Below are positions 7,610 through 16,552 of a stretch of DNA of 40,108 bases, in pieces; positions within the stretch are counted from its first letter, which is position 1; each line of letters begins with the position of its first letter. The DNA lies in the NCBI RefSeq assembly GCF_014132355.1, contig NZ_BLZO01000134.1, positions 1-40,108 on the forward strand, read 5' to 3'. A program made the translations under genes and the position numbers. The notes under the pieces are model-generated. The model did not search any database. It saw only the letters and a program-made list of their open reading frames with translations, and was not told the DNA's origin. This DNA is from Okeania sp. KiyG1. GTDB lineage: Bacteria > Cyanobacteriota > Cyanobacteriia > Cyanobacteriales > Microcoleaceae.

Positions 7610-9295
7610 ATGAGTAGCAAAATTCAGCGCAATTTTTCCATAAAACGTCGCATAAAAACTAAAAAAAGGATGTTCTTATGGTTACTATCCCTCGTCTTAG
7701 TAACTACATCACTTGTGCTAGTTAATTTCTCAGCTAAAGCAGCAGAACAGATTCATTTTAATTACGGTTTTCTGAAAATTTCTGTATCTCTAACTGCTTT
7801 AGAAACTTATGCTGAAACAGGTAAAGTTGAAGATGATTTAAAGTTATATTTCCTATTTATAGATGCAGAAAATCAGCAAAAATTGAGAAATGTACTCAAA
7901 TTTCATCTGAAGATTAATCCCATGCAACTTGCTCAAGGTTTGTATTCCCCCATGGGAGAACAATTACTCCAATATATAGGAGAAATGATTCAAACTAAAG
8001 GTAGAAATAATGGAGCGATCGCTCTGAGAGAAGCTTTAATTAAAACTGCTGAATCTCAAGATTTTACACCTATAAATTTTTTGCAAAACTTTCCGGGAGA
8101 GGTACAGTTTAATATTCGGAAAATTATGGCAGTAAATAGAGAATTTTCTGCCTTACTAGAAGATACAGAAAAGCTACTTACAGAAGTTAAACAAATCACA
8201 TTAACCGCTGCTTCTACAGAAGAAAAAATAGATTTTTCCAGATTGCCAGATTTACGCCAACCAGGCAATATTTCTTTCTATCAAGAAACTCTAAATCTCA
8301 ACGATAAAAGTCGTAACCGCCAATTTCTAGTTAATCTTTATTTACCATCTAACCAAATACAAACTCAAACTATTCCACTAATAATTCTTTCCCCTGGTTT
8401 AGCAGCAAAACTTAGTCAATGGCAACATTTAGCCATACATTTAGCCTCTCATGGTTTTGCCGTAGCAAAAATACAACATCCAGGCAGTGACTTTAATCAT
8501 TTTCAAGCTTTTCTAGAAGGAAAAGAAACAGAAATATTTCAACTCAGAGAATTTATTAATAGACCCCTAGATATTACCTATTTATTAGATGAACTGGAAC
8601 GTCGCAATAAACTTCAATATCAAGGAAAACTAAACCTGAAAAATGTCGGCATGGCAGGTCAATCTTTTGGCGCTTATACAACATTAGCCTTAGCAGGAGC
8701 AAAAATTAATTTTGCACAACTAAAACAAGATTGTTTAGCCCAAATTAAATCTTTAAATCCTTCCTTATTTTTACAGTGTCGTGCTTTAGACTTACCTCAA
8801 AAAAATTATGATTTACGAGATAAAAGAATTAACTCAGTATTAATTATGGACCCAGTAAATAGCAGTATATTTGGTAAGTCTGGTTTAAGTCATATTAATA
8901 TACCAATTTTGTGGGTTGCTGGTAGTGAAGACCAATTAACCCCCGTAGTAATAGAACAAGTTTATCCCTTTACTTGGTTGCCAGTAACAGAGAAATATTT
9001 TATGTTGACAAAAGGAGCAAAACATCTCGATTTTAATATTACTGAAATTCAAAATGTAGAATCTGTAGATGATGACTCTTTAAATCAGTTAGTTAGTGCC
9101 AGTTCCCCAGTAATTAAATCTTATATTGATGCTTTTAGTTTGGCATTTTTTCGGGCATATCTAGAGAATAATTCTGATTATTTAGATTATTTAAAATCTT
9201 CTTATGCTGTAGCTATTAGTGAAGAACCCTATACCCTTGGTTTTTTGTCTGCTTTGACAGTAGAAAAGTTAATTCCAGCTTTGGCTAAAGATTAG
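7610..9295 (+). CDS. Exported DUF1400 / alpha-beta hydrolase
   Basis: A 561-aa protein. A basic N-terminus (RRIKTKKR) and a hydrophobic stretch at 21-40 ending SAKAA predict export, with cleavage near residue 45. Residues about 48-165 match DUF1400 (DDLKLYFLFIDAENQQ, INPMQLAQGLYSPMGEQLLQYIG, GAIALREALI), a domain found almost only in cyanobacterial hydrolases. The alpha/beta-hydrolase domain follows from about 220, with oxyanion region LSPGLAAKL near 260-268, nucleophile elbow GQSFG with Ser352, probable acid Asp441 in GSEDQLTP and His472 in AKHLDF. A complete triad suggests an active periplasmic esterase or lipase; the substrate is not known. It is a single gene flanked by repeats, and heptamers (AGTTATC)n start a few bases after the stop. 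Confidence 0.85.
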   Translation: MSSKIQRNFSIKRRIKTKKRMFLWLLSLVLVTTSLVLVNFSAKAAEQIHFNYGFLKISVSLTALETYAETGKVEDDLKLYFLFIDAENQQKLRNVLKFHLKINPMQLAQGLYSPMGEQLLQYIGEMIQTKGRNNGAIALREALIKTAESQDFTPINFLQNFPGEVQFNIRKIMAVNREFSALLEDTEKLLTEVKQITLTAASTEEKIDFSRLPDLRQPGNISFYQETLNLNDKSRNRQFLVNLYLPSNQIQTQTIPLIILSPGLAAKLSQWQHLAIHLASHGFAVAKIQHPGSDFNHFQAFLEGKETEIFQLREFINRPLDITYLLDELERRNKLQYQGKLNLKNVGMAGQSFGAYTTLALAGAKINFAQLKQDCLAQIKSLNPSLFLQCRALDLPQKNYDLRDKRINSVLIMDPVNSSIFGKSGLSHINIPILWVAGSEDQLTPVVIEQVYPFTWLPVTEKYFMLTKGAKHLDFNITEIQNVESVDDDSLNQLVSASSPVIKSYIDAFSLAFFRAYLENNSDYLDYLKSSYAVAISEEPYTLGFLSALTVEKLIPALAKD

Positions 9296-9302
9296 CAAAA
9301 AG

Positions 9303-9341
9303 CCATTTCAGTTATCAGTTATCAGTTATCAGTTATCAGTA
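9303..9341. repeat. Heptamer tandem repeat (AGTTATC)n, with second copy of its flank at 9704
   Basis: About five copies follow the hydrolase stop. The same heptamer run plus its right flank (AGTACCTTTGCAAT-AAGGA-GCTTGAAATCT) recurs at about 9704-9785, so this is a duplicated composite repeat. Confidence 0.8.
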
Positions 9342-9419
9342 CCTTTGCAATAAGGAAGCTTGAAATCTGGAATATTCTCTCTCTTTTTTTATACCTTTAA
9401 AAAGGGAGGCTTTAGACCA

Positions 9420-9606
9420 AATTGATAAATGTTTGCTACAAATATCTAGGGTATTTATTAGGAGTCAGGAGTCAGGAGTCAGGAGTAATAATGAATGACT
9501 TTAATACCATTTTTTAGGACGTAAATTATATTTTTTGTCAAAGAGACATCTCCTGTAAAGTCTTTTTATCCCTCTTACTATTCGTAACATTCTTTTTTCA
9601 AATTGG
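9420..9606 (+). repeat. Dispersed ~185-bp repeat, copy 1
   Basis: The segment from TTGATAAATGTTTG through (AGGAGTC)n and ATACCATTTTTTAGGAC to CGTAACATTCTTTTTTC aligns along its length with 18480-18654. The two copies differ by scattered substitutions. There is no coding potential. The second copy lies exactly where the ftsH pseudogene loses its 3' end. Confidence 0.75.
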
Positions 9607-9703
9607 TATTAGACCACAATTTTTCGGTAATAGAATTAGAGTTTGCTGAAAAAGTCTTTTTGTAAGAGTAGGAGTCAGGAGAAATAGGAATTGTAGAGGA
9701 GAT

Positions 9704-9790
9704 AGTTATCAGTTATCAGTTATCAGTTATCAGTTATCAGTACCTTTGCAATTAAGGAGGCTTGAAATCTTGAATATTATCTCTCTTTTT
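9704..9790. repeat. Heptamer repeat (AGTTATC)n with conserved flank, second copy
   Basis: This is a near copy of 9303-9385, including AGTACCTTTGCAAT and the CTCTCTTTTTTT tail. Confidence 0.75.
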
Positions 9791-9963
9791 TTAAAAGCTT
9801 GCACTTTATTTTGACCAAAAAAAGCACTTGCCTCTATTTGTAAATGCTTTGATAGTTAATCAACAAACCCTAATTATCAAACAGGATTGGGTCTAAAACC
9901 CCACCTTTTAAGGCGAAATATTTTTGGAGACTTGCTCAAATCCCCGTTACAAAAATAACTTCT

Positions 9964-9991
9964 GTACGGGCGAACGGCCGTTCGCCCCTAC
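9964..9991. repeat. 28-bp extragenic palindrome (GGGGCGAA family)
   Basis: An inverted repeat with arms GTACGGGCGAACGG and CCGTTCGCCCCTAC. Relatives occur at 12905, 13365, 16283, 33169 and 33435. Confidence 0.8.
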
Positions 9992-10013
9992 TGACTTTTG
10001 AATTTTGACTTCA

Positions 10014-12194
10014 TTAAGGTTCCGTAAAACCCTGAAAAGCTGCGACTAAAACATTAGCAACTGGATGGTTAATAGCCTCTTTAAAAGCTTCCGTACCTCC
10101 TGACTTCAACGCACCTATTACCCGTTGTTTTAATGTGGGGTTATTTTCGACAATTTCAACAGCTTGGGTAACAACTGCCATTTGACCTGCCGTAGTTTCT
10201 GTAGGATTTGATTGCTCTAATTGTCTGAGTAATTGCTGAATTTCTGCTGCTGTTTCAGCTAAAGTTTTTTGTTGAGCATTATTAATTATCGGAGCAAATG
10301 TTGTGTCTTGAATTTTTCCCTGTTTGTTACCAGCTACACCATAATTTTCAGATTTTCCTTCCTTACCAGTTGCACCATAATTCTCAAAATTTCCTTCCTT
10401 ACCAGCCACACCATAATTTTCTCCAATCTCAATTTTATCTCTACTACTTCCTGACATTTTTGTATCTCCTTGATGACTATAATTTTCTGCATAAATATTT
10501 GGGCGTTGCATCGCAATATCTACCCAAGCTTCTAATCTTTGAATTTGTTTATCCTTCTCTGCCAAAAGTTGTTGAAATTCTTCCGGTGGCAGAGCTTCTG
10601 ATCTATTATAAGTCTGAAAATATTCTTTGTTTAACTCCGAATGGTCAGCCTGGGGTGTAGTTTCAGCTCGCAATAAAAGTGACTGATGATTTTTGCCCCG
10701 CTTTTCCATAGAGACCATTTCTATTTCTGCCTCTGGATGGTCTTCCCGTAACTTCTGAAATGAATATGCCACTATCCGTGGGTCTGCTTTTCCATTGTGA
10801 TAGAGGTCGAGAGTTTCTACCATTGGGGTAATAAAATCTACAAACTCTCCACCCTCAAAATTCTTTTCCCAGTCGTCAGGCTTTCTCCGAGGGTTTGGGT
10901 TAAGACTTTCTTCCAGTGAAAGTTGCAGGAAGTCGGGGCGTTTGTCTGGGGGAAGACGCATAAAAATATAGTCGCATCGGATGCCATAGAGTTTTGTCTC
11001 GGCAGTTATACCCCAATCTTCAATGAAAGCTCCGGTTAAGGTTGCCCCGGTAAAGTCGGTTTGGTCTAGAAAAGTTCCTACTAATTTGGCACGGGAAAGG
11101 TCAGCATCTTGGAGGTTGGCTGAGTTGAGATTAGCTTCTATGAAACTGGCATTAACCAGGTTGGCTCCCTGGAGGTTTGCTCCTTGGAGGTCTAGGCGAT
11201 CGAAGTTTTGATTTTCTCCTTGACCTGTTTTGACTAATTCTCTGACTTTGGCTTTCTGGAGATAGGTTTTTCCTGGTCTTACCCGATCAAGTTTTATGGC
11301 ATTTCGGAAGTAGGTGCGAGTTAGGTATGCTTTTCGCAAGTCTGTACTTTTGAGGGTCGCGTTAGAAAAGTTGGCATCGGTTAAGTCTGCTTTTCGGAAG
11401 CAAGTACCACCTGTGGCAGCAAAGGCAATAGCTAAGTTACGAATTAGAGCTTGTTTTTCGTCACCTTTCATTGCTCGGTAAGCGACGTAAGCACTTAATA
11501 ATGTTGTGGCGATGGGGACGGCGATGGCGATAGCGATGGCGATAGCTCCGGTGAATACTCCGGCTAAGGGGAAGGCTAAGGCTAAGGGGAAGACGATGGC
11601 GATAGCTCCGGCGATGACTCCGGCGATGGCGATAGCTCCGGCGATGGCGATGGCGGCGGCGATGGCTCCGGCGACGGCGAAGGTTCCTAGGACGGCGACG
11701 GCTCCAGCTAAGGCAAAGGCTAAGGCTAAGGTAAAGGCTAAGACTAAGGCTAAGGCTAAGGCAAATGATCCAAAACCTGGTATAATACCCCAACGAATAA
11801 CTACTATCCAGAAAAGAATAAGTATAATCAAGCTGACCCAACCAAATATTTGATCTTGTAGAATGGAATTCCCTAATATTGGATTTTCTGGATTGGAACT
11901 ATATATCAACGTTACAAAAAATGCATTAAAGAAACTCAAAAATCCTGATATTCCTACCAGAATAAATACACCAATGAGCAAAACCACTACCCAACGTTTT
12001 TGCAGTCCCCCCTTAGCACCCTGAAAATTAGTACCTTGCAGAGTTGCCCCTCGAAAATTAGTACCTCGAATATCCGCCCCACTAAAATCTGCTCCAGACA
12101 AATCTTCCCCCTTAAAAGACAGACCCCGAAGATTCGCTCCTGGGAAGTCTCGTCTACCTTCTTGATATTGCTGCAATATTTCACGGGCCTTCAT
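10014..12194 (-). CDS. Pentapeptide-repeat membrane protein with Ala-rich multi-pass segment
   Basis: A 726-aa protein. Residues ~20-60 are pentapeptide repeats (ANLRG, ADFSG, TNFRG), followed by a transmembrane helix near 68-92 and another near 115-135. A long Ala/Ile/Leu/Gly segment follows (ALALALVLAF...AIAIAIAVPIA, about 145-235). A second pentapeptide block comes next (ADLTDANFSNATL; ANLQGANLVNASFIEANL), then a soluble region, a coiled-coil stretch and three near-repeats of ENYGVAGKEG around 595-635. The last ~100 residues (TLAETAAEIQQLLRQLEQ...VIGALKSGGTEAFKEAINHPVANVLVAAFQGF) form a helical domain I have seen at the end of many cyanobacterial pentapeptide proteins, without an assigned role. 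The Ala-rich part is encoded by hexamer-based DNA repeats (GCGATG, GCTAAG on the plus strand). ATG is preceded by AGAGAAATACC, a weak ribosome site. Function unknown; a membrane scaffold is a guess. Confidence 0.85.
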   Translation of the reverse strand: MKAREILQQYQEGRRDFPGANLRGLSFKGEDLSGADFSGADIRGTNFRGATLQGTNFQGAKGGLQKRWVVVLLIGVFILVGISGFLSFFNAFFVTLIYSSNPENPILGNSILQDQIFGWVSLIILILFWIVVIRWGIIPGFGSFALALALVLAFTLALAFALAGAVAVLGTFAVAGAIAAAIAIAGAIAIAGVIAGAIAIVFPLALAFPLAGVFTGAIAIAIAIAVPIATTLLSAYVAYRAMKGDEKQALIRNLAIAFAATGGTCFRKADLTDANFSNATLKSTDLRKAYLTRTYFRNAIKLDRVRPGKTYLQKAKVRELVKTGQGENQNFDRLDLQGANLQGANLVNASFIEANLNSANLQDADLSRAKLVGTFLDQTDFTGATLTGAFIEDWGITAETKLYGIRCDYIFMRLPPDKRPDFLQLSLEESLNPNPRRKPDDWEKNFEGGEFVDFITPMVETLDLYHNGKADPRIVAYSFQKLREDHPEAEIEMVSMEKRGKNHQSLLLRAETTPQADHSELNKEYFQTYNRSEALPPEEFQQLLAEKDKQIQRLEAWVDIAMQRPNIYAENYSHQGDTKMSGSSRDKIEIGENYGVAGKEGNFENYGATGKEGKSENYGVAGNKQGKIQDTTFAPIINNAQQKTLAETAAEIQQLLRQLEQSNPTETTAGQMAVVTQAVEIVENNPTLKQRVIGALKSGGTEAFKEAINHPVANVLVAAFQGFTEP
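11515..11770. repeat. Hexamer-based minisatellite inside a coding region
   Basis: On the plus strand the sequence is built from GCGATG, GCGATA, GCTCCG and GCTAAG units in runs. Because the unit length is a multiple of three, the reading frame survives and gives an Ala/Ile/Leu/Gly membrane segment. Long alternative frames open here only because of this composition. Confidence 0.8.
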
Positions 12195-12370
12195 ATTGGT
12201 ATTTCTCTAAGATTAGGAATTTAGTGGCAAGTGGGTAGATGCGCCAAAATCATTTCCTAGTCTAACCTATATATATTGTGGGAGATATTCTAGGTTTTGT
12301 GCTGGCCTTTCTAGTTGAAAAGTTCAAAATTGGGACTCAGTACCTTCTGACTTTATCTAAAATCTAAAAA

Positions 12371-13360
12371 CTAAGACGTTGTAGTTATAATGGAAAGTCA
12401 ATTAAATATAGAGTCGGGCGATCGCTATATTCTGAGTTTCTCTCAAAGGAAAAACTAAGACGTTATAGTTTTCCCACTACCGAAACACCGAAACACCGAA
12501 TCAACAAAAATATTGCCCTATATTCTGAGTATGTCTCAAACCAAAAACTAAGACGTTATAGTTTTCCCACCAAGAAACACCGAAGGAATGAATCAACAAA
12601 AATATTGCCCTATATTCTGAGTATGTCTCAAACCAAAAACTAAGACGTTATAGTTTTCCCACTACCGAAAGACTGAAGGAATGAATCAACAAAAATATTG
12701 CCCTATATTCTGAGTATGTCTCAAACCAAAAACTAAGACGTTATAGTTTTCCCACTACCGAAAGACTGAAGGAATGAATCAACAAAAATATTGCCCTATA
12801 TTCTGAGTTTGCCTCAAACCAAAAACTAAGACGTTATAGTTTTCCCACTCCCGAAAGACCAAAGTTGTAAGAAACAGGACTTGCGCACGAACACTAAATA
12901 GACTGAGGGCGAATGCCATTCGCCCCTACATATGGTATTTTTAAGGTTAAGCATGCGTAAGTCCTGAAGAAAGAAAAATATTGCTCTATAATTCTGAGTC
13001 TGTTTCAAACCAAAAACTAAGACGTTGTAGTTTTTCCCACTACCGAAAGACTGAAGGAATGAATCAACAAAAATATTGCCTTATATTCTGAGTCTGTCTC
13101 AAACCAAAAACTAAGACGTTATAGTTTTTCCCACTACCGAAACACCGAAGGAATGAATCAACAAAAATATTGCCTTATATTCTGAGTCTGTCTCAAACCA
13201 AAAACTAAGACGTTATAGTTTTTCCACTACCGAAACACCGAAGGAATGAATCAAGAAAAATATTGCCCTATATTCTGAGTCTGTTTCAAACCAAAAACTA
13301 AGACGTTATAGTTTTCCCACTACCGAAACACCGAAGGAATGAATCAACAAAAATATTGCG
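12371..13360. repeat. Tandem array of ~93-bp units (about 10 copies)
   Basis: CTAAGACGTTATAGTT recurs at 12371, 12455, 12548, 12640, 12735, 12826, 13017, 13111, 13205 and 13298. Each unit runs through CCCACTACCGAAA, GGAATGAATCAACAAAAATATTGCC and TATTCTGAGT.TGTCTCAAACC. The one long gap (191 bp, 12826 to 13017) is explained by a 92-bp MITE inside a unit. No ORF spans the array. Confidence 0.95.
12875..12966. mobile_element. 92-bp MITE (CAGGACTT ends) inside the 93-bp array
   Basis: Ends CAGGACTTGCGCA and TGCGTAAGTCCTG are imperfect inverted repeats. The centre carries the extragenic palindrome GAGGGCGAATGCC/ATTCGCCCCTAC at 12905-12929. Removing the segment restores an array unit of normal length, which shows that it inserted after the array formed. 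Half copies lie at 13365-13419 and 16283-16343. Confidence 0.75.
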
Positions 13361-13364
13361 TTAT

Positions 13365-13419
13365 GTAGGGGCGAATGGCATTCGCCCTCACTCGATTTAG
13401 TATCCGTGCGTAAGTCCTG
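13365..13419. mobile_element. Truncated MITE of the CAGGACTT family
   Basis: It keeps the central palindrome (GTAGGGGCGAATGGCATTCGC..) and the right end GTGCGTAAGTCCTG. The left end is missing. It closes the 93-bp array. Confidence 0.6.
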
Positions 13420-13619
13420 GATATATCAAATACAGTAATGGCGGCTGCTATAAATAAATACTTATTAGCCACCCAATAAATAATTTTTTGAAAATGTAAA
13501 TAGTTTTAGTATAGATTTTCGCCGACAGCGGACATAAAACTCTTGAGTGGCCCAACATTTGTTAAATTAAAAATTGAGATAATATTTCTGTTATATCCCC
13601 CTATATTTAGCTGCTGAAA

Positions 13620-15410
13620 ATGTACACTCACTCCAATCAATTGCAAGTAGTTTTACCTAGCTTAAAAGAAGTAGGAATTTCTCAAAGAATAGCCTTGGGA
13701 CATATCTACAAAATTCAATTCCTGAATAACGATTTATTAGTAATCTGCGCCAGTGGTGGTACAAGCTTATACCAAATCAATAATTGGCAACGACTGTGGG
13801 ATATCGACTCCCCGGCAAAATGTGGCACAATAAGTCACGATGGTACAACACTAGCATTAGGTTGGGGTCAAAAAATTTATATTTGGGATTTACGGCAAAG
13901 GCAACTTTTGCGACAACTACAAATACAAACTGATGATGATATAACAATAACTTGTATCGCCATTAGTTCTCAAGGTCAATTTCTTGCCTGTGGAGATAAT
14001 AAAGGTACTGTCAGATTTTGGAATTTAGCATCGACAACAGAAACTCCAACGATGGAATTATCTTATCCTGAAGAAGAGTTAGAAGTAGTGAGTGTAGCGA
14101 TCGCTGCCGATGGTAAATTTCTAGCAGCTACATTTATAGATATAGGTGATGTTATAGTCTGGGAAATAGCATCCGCAACTCAAGTAAAAATCATGGCAGG
14201 GGAAACAGACTGTCCCTCTAATTTTGTCTTTTCCAGTCCAGACGGCAAATTAATAGTTTGCGGGAGTAATGATTTACAAATATGGGATATGGTAGCAGGA
14301 ACCGAGTCAAAATTTCTCGACTCATGGCATAACAATGCTGCTATTAGTTCTGACAGTCGCCTCCTAGCTGCTGACACTCAAATCTGGGATTTGGCATCAC
14401 AAACAAAGATAGTGACATTACCCGGCCATCCTAGTTACATTGGTAGTATTGCCTTTAGTCCTAATAGTGCGTTATTTGCTGCTGGCAGTTTCGACCGAGT
14501 AGATATTTCAGAAATTCCATCGGGAAAAACAATTGCAACTCTGGAAACCCAAACAAATTTTTTCATCAAAAAAGTTGCTTTTAGTTCTGATGGAAAATTT
14601 CTGGCAGTTGTCAGTCGTAATCAAGTCCAATTATGGAATATCCTTTCTGGAGAAAAGGTCAAAACAATAGTCTCAGACATGGAGTGGGTGCAAACAGTTG
14701 CATCTAATTCAGATGATTATTATTTTGTGTTTGGCAGTAGTCAGATTTCTGATGGCAACTTTAATCTGATTTGTTTGTGGGGAAATCAATCAGAAACCTA
14801 TATTCAGATACCGCGAAATAGTTGCCCGAAAATTATTGCTATCAGTCCAGACCTAAAATTAGTAGCATTTATCAATTCAGAAAATCATCTAAATTTATGG
14901 GAAATTGCATCAAAGCAAGTAGTCAAAAGTTTTTTGGGACATACAGACTATATTCAAAGTGTTGTTTTTAGTTCTGACGGTAAGTTTATGGCCTCTGGTA
15001 GCAACGATGGTACTGTGAGGTTATGGGATATTGCTTCTGAGACAGAAATCAAGATTTTAGAGGGTTGCTTTAGTTGCATAAATAATGTTGCGATCGGTAA
15101 CGATGGTCAGTTTCTGAGCTTTAGTAATTGCGATAAAGTGCATTTATGGAATATTTTATCTCAGGATAAAGTTACAGTTTTAGAAGGATATGACAATTCA
15201 GTAGAGAGTGTTGCAATTAGTCCCGATAGTCGGTTTTTGGCTGCTGGAGATAGGGATGGTATTGTCAAGTTATGGGATACAAAATCAGCTACAGAAATTA
15301 AGGTATTAGCTGGACATACAGATGCTGTGAACGGTATTGCTTTTAGTCCAGATAGTAAATTGATTGCAACTGGGAGTGAGGATGGAACCGTGAGATTATG
15401 GGAAATTTAG
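13620..15410 (+). CDS. WD40 repeat protein
   Basis: A 596-aa protein made of WD40 blades throughout, with repeated signatures such as GHPSYIGSIAFSPNSALFAAGS, SSDGKFMASGSNDGTVRLWDIAS and, at the very end, GHTDAVNGIAFSPDSKLIATGSEDGTVRLWEI. The C-terminal blades are closest to the consensus; those in the first half are more diverged, with WDL, WNL and WEI endings still visible. I estimate 12-14 blades, enough for two propellers. No kinase, NACHT, protease or TIR domain precedes the blades, unlike many cyanobacterial WD40 proteins, so it is probably a stand-alone interaction platform. No signal peptide is seen. The start is the first ATG of the frame, in a poor Shine-Dalgarno context (AGCTGCTGAAA). 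Octamer repeats begin directly after the stop. Confidence 0.85.
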   Translation: MYTHSNQLQVVLPSLKEVGISQRIALGHIYKIQFLNNDLLVICASGGTSLYQINNWQRLWDIDSPAKCGTISHDGTTLALGWGQKIYIWDLRQRQLLRQLQIQTDDDITITCIAISSQGQFLACGDNKGTVRFWNLASTTETPTMELSYPEEELEVVSVAIAADGKFLAATFIDIGDVIVWEIASATQVKIMAGETDCPSNFVFSSPDGKLIVCGSNDLQIWDMVAGTESKFLDSWHNNAAISSDSRLLAADTQIWDLASQTKIVTLPGHPSYIGSIAFSPNSALFAAGSFDRVDISEIPSGKTIATLETQTNFFIKKVAFSSDGKFLAVVSRNQVQLWNILSGEKVKTIVSDMEWVQTVASNSDDYYFVFGSSQISDGNFNLICLWGNQSETYIQIPRNSCPKIIAISPDLKLVAFINSENHLNLWEIASKQVVKSFLGHTDYIQSVVFSSDGKFMASGSNDGTVRLWDIASETEIKILEGCFSCINNVAIGNDGQFLSFSNCDKVHLWNILSQDKVTVLEGYDNSVESVAISPDSRFLAAGDRDGIVKLWDTKSATEIKVLAGHTDAVNGIAFSPDSKLIATGSEDGTVRLWEI

Positions 15411-16275
15411 GGCGTTTGTGAAGAGATGGGGAGATGGGGAGGTGGGGAGATTGGGAGATTGGGAGATTGGGAAATATTTGGTAATGGTTGAAGATGGAAC
15501 ATTTTTTGATACCGAATTAAACGCATTTGATATAAAATATCACTTCTAACTTCTAACTTCTAACTTCTAACTTCTAACTTTTAACTTTTGACTTTAGTGA
15601 ATGGGGAGATGGGGAGATGGGGAGATGGGGAGATGGGGAAATATTTGGTAATGGTTGAAGATGGAACATTTTTTGATACCGAATTAAACGCATTTGATAT
15701 AAAATATCACTTCTAACTTCTAACTTCTAACTTCTAACTTCTAACTTTTAACTTTTGACTTTAGTGAATGGGGAGATGGGGAGATGGGGAGATGGGGAGA
15801 TGGGGAGATGGGGAGATGGGGAGATGGGGAGATGGGGAGATGGGGAAATATTTGGTAATGGTTGAAGATGGAACATTTTTTGATACCGAATTAAACGCAT
15901 TTGATATAAAATATCACTTCTAACTTCTAACTTCTAACTTCTAACTTTTAACTTTTGACTTTAGTGAATGGGGAGATGGGGAGATGGGGAGATGGGGAGA
16001 TGGGGAGATGGGGAGATGGGGAAATATTTGGTAATGGTTGAAGATGGAACATTTTTTGATACCGAATTAAACGCATTTGATATTTGATATAAGATATCAC
16101 TTTTAAATTTTAACTTTTGACTTTTAACTTTTAACTTTTAACTTTTGACTTTAGTGAATGGGGAGATCGAGAAATATTTGGTAATGGTTGAAGATGGAAC
16201 ATTTTTTGATACCGAATTAAACGCATTTGATAATAAGATATCACTTTTAATTTTTGACTTTTAACTTTTGACTTC
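15411..16275. repeat. Composite tandem array (five ~150-207-bp units with octamer and heptamer repeats)
   Basis: The core GAAATATTTGGTAATGG recurs at 15471, 15638, 15845, 16021 and 16171. Each unit has that core, then GAACATTTTTTGATACCG, then heptamers (CTTCTAA then CTTTTAA), then octamers (GGGGAGAT)n. Unit length varies mainly with the number of octamers, about 4 to 9. No gene is present. Confidence 0.95.
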
Positions 16276-16282
16276 ATTTAGC

Positions 16283-16343
16283 GAGGGCGAATGGTATTCG
16301 CCCCTACAGATGGTGGTTTAAAAGTCAGTTTGCGTAAGTCCTG
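16283..16343. mobile_element. Truncated MITE of the CAGGACTT family
   Basis: The palindrome GAGGGCGAATGG/TATTCGCCCCTAC is followed by TTTGCGTAAGTCCTG. The left end is absent. It sits at the junction of the composite array and a pure heptamer array. Confidence 0.6.
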
Positions 16344-16344
16344 C

Positions 16345-16552
16345 AAAAATAACTTCTGACTTTTAACTTTTAACTTTTAACTTTTAACTTTTGACTTTTG
16401 ACTTTTAACTTTTAACTTTTAACTTTTAACTTTTAACTTTTAACTTTTGACTTTTAACTTTTAACTTTTAACTTTTAACTTTTAACTTTTGACTTCATTT
16501 TCTGACTTTTAACTTTTAACTTTTAACTTTTAACTTTTAACTTTTGACTTCA
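16345..16552. repeat. Heptamer array (AACTTTT/GACTTTT)n
   Basis: About 28 heptamers, mostly AACTTTT with interspersed GACTTTT, run up to the ftsH stop codon on the opposite strand. Confidence 0.9.

Noticed and set aside
2400-7610. tRNA genes or a riboswitch in the intergenic regions
   Set aside because: No cloverleaf, TTCRA-type arm or known aptamer core was recognised; hairpins there are repeats or a terminator.
11461-11853. Long ORFs in other frames over the hexamer repeats (126 aa minus, 115 aa plus)
   Set aside because: Low-complexity translations (Arg/His/Ser or Ala/Met/Lys) caused by the minisatellite; the pentapeptide-repeat frame explains the region.
12195-12370. Divergent promoter or operator between the pentapeptide gene and the 93-bp array
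   Set aside because: No paired -35/-10 boxes or operator-like palindrome stood out by eye.
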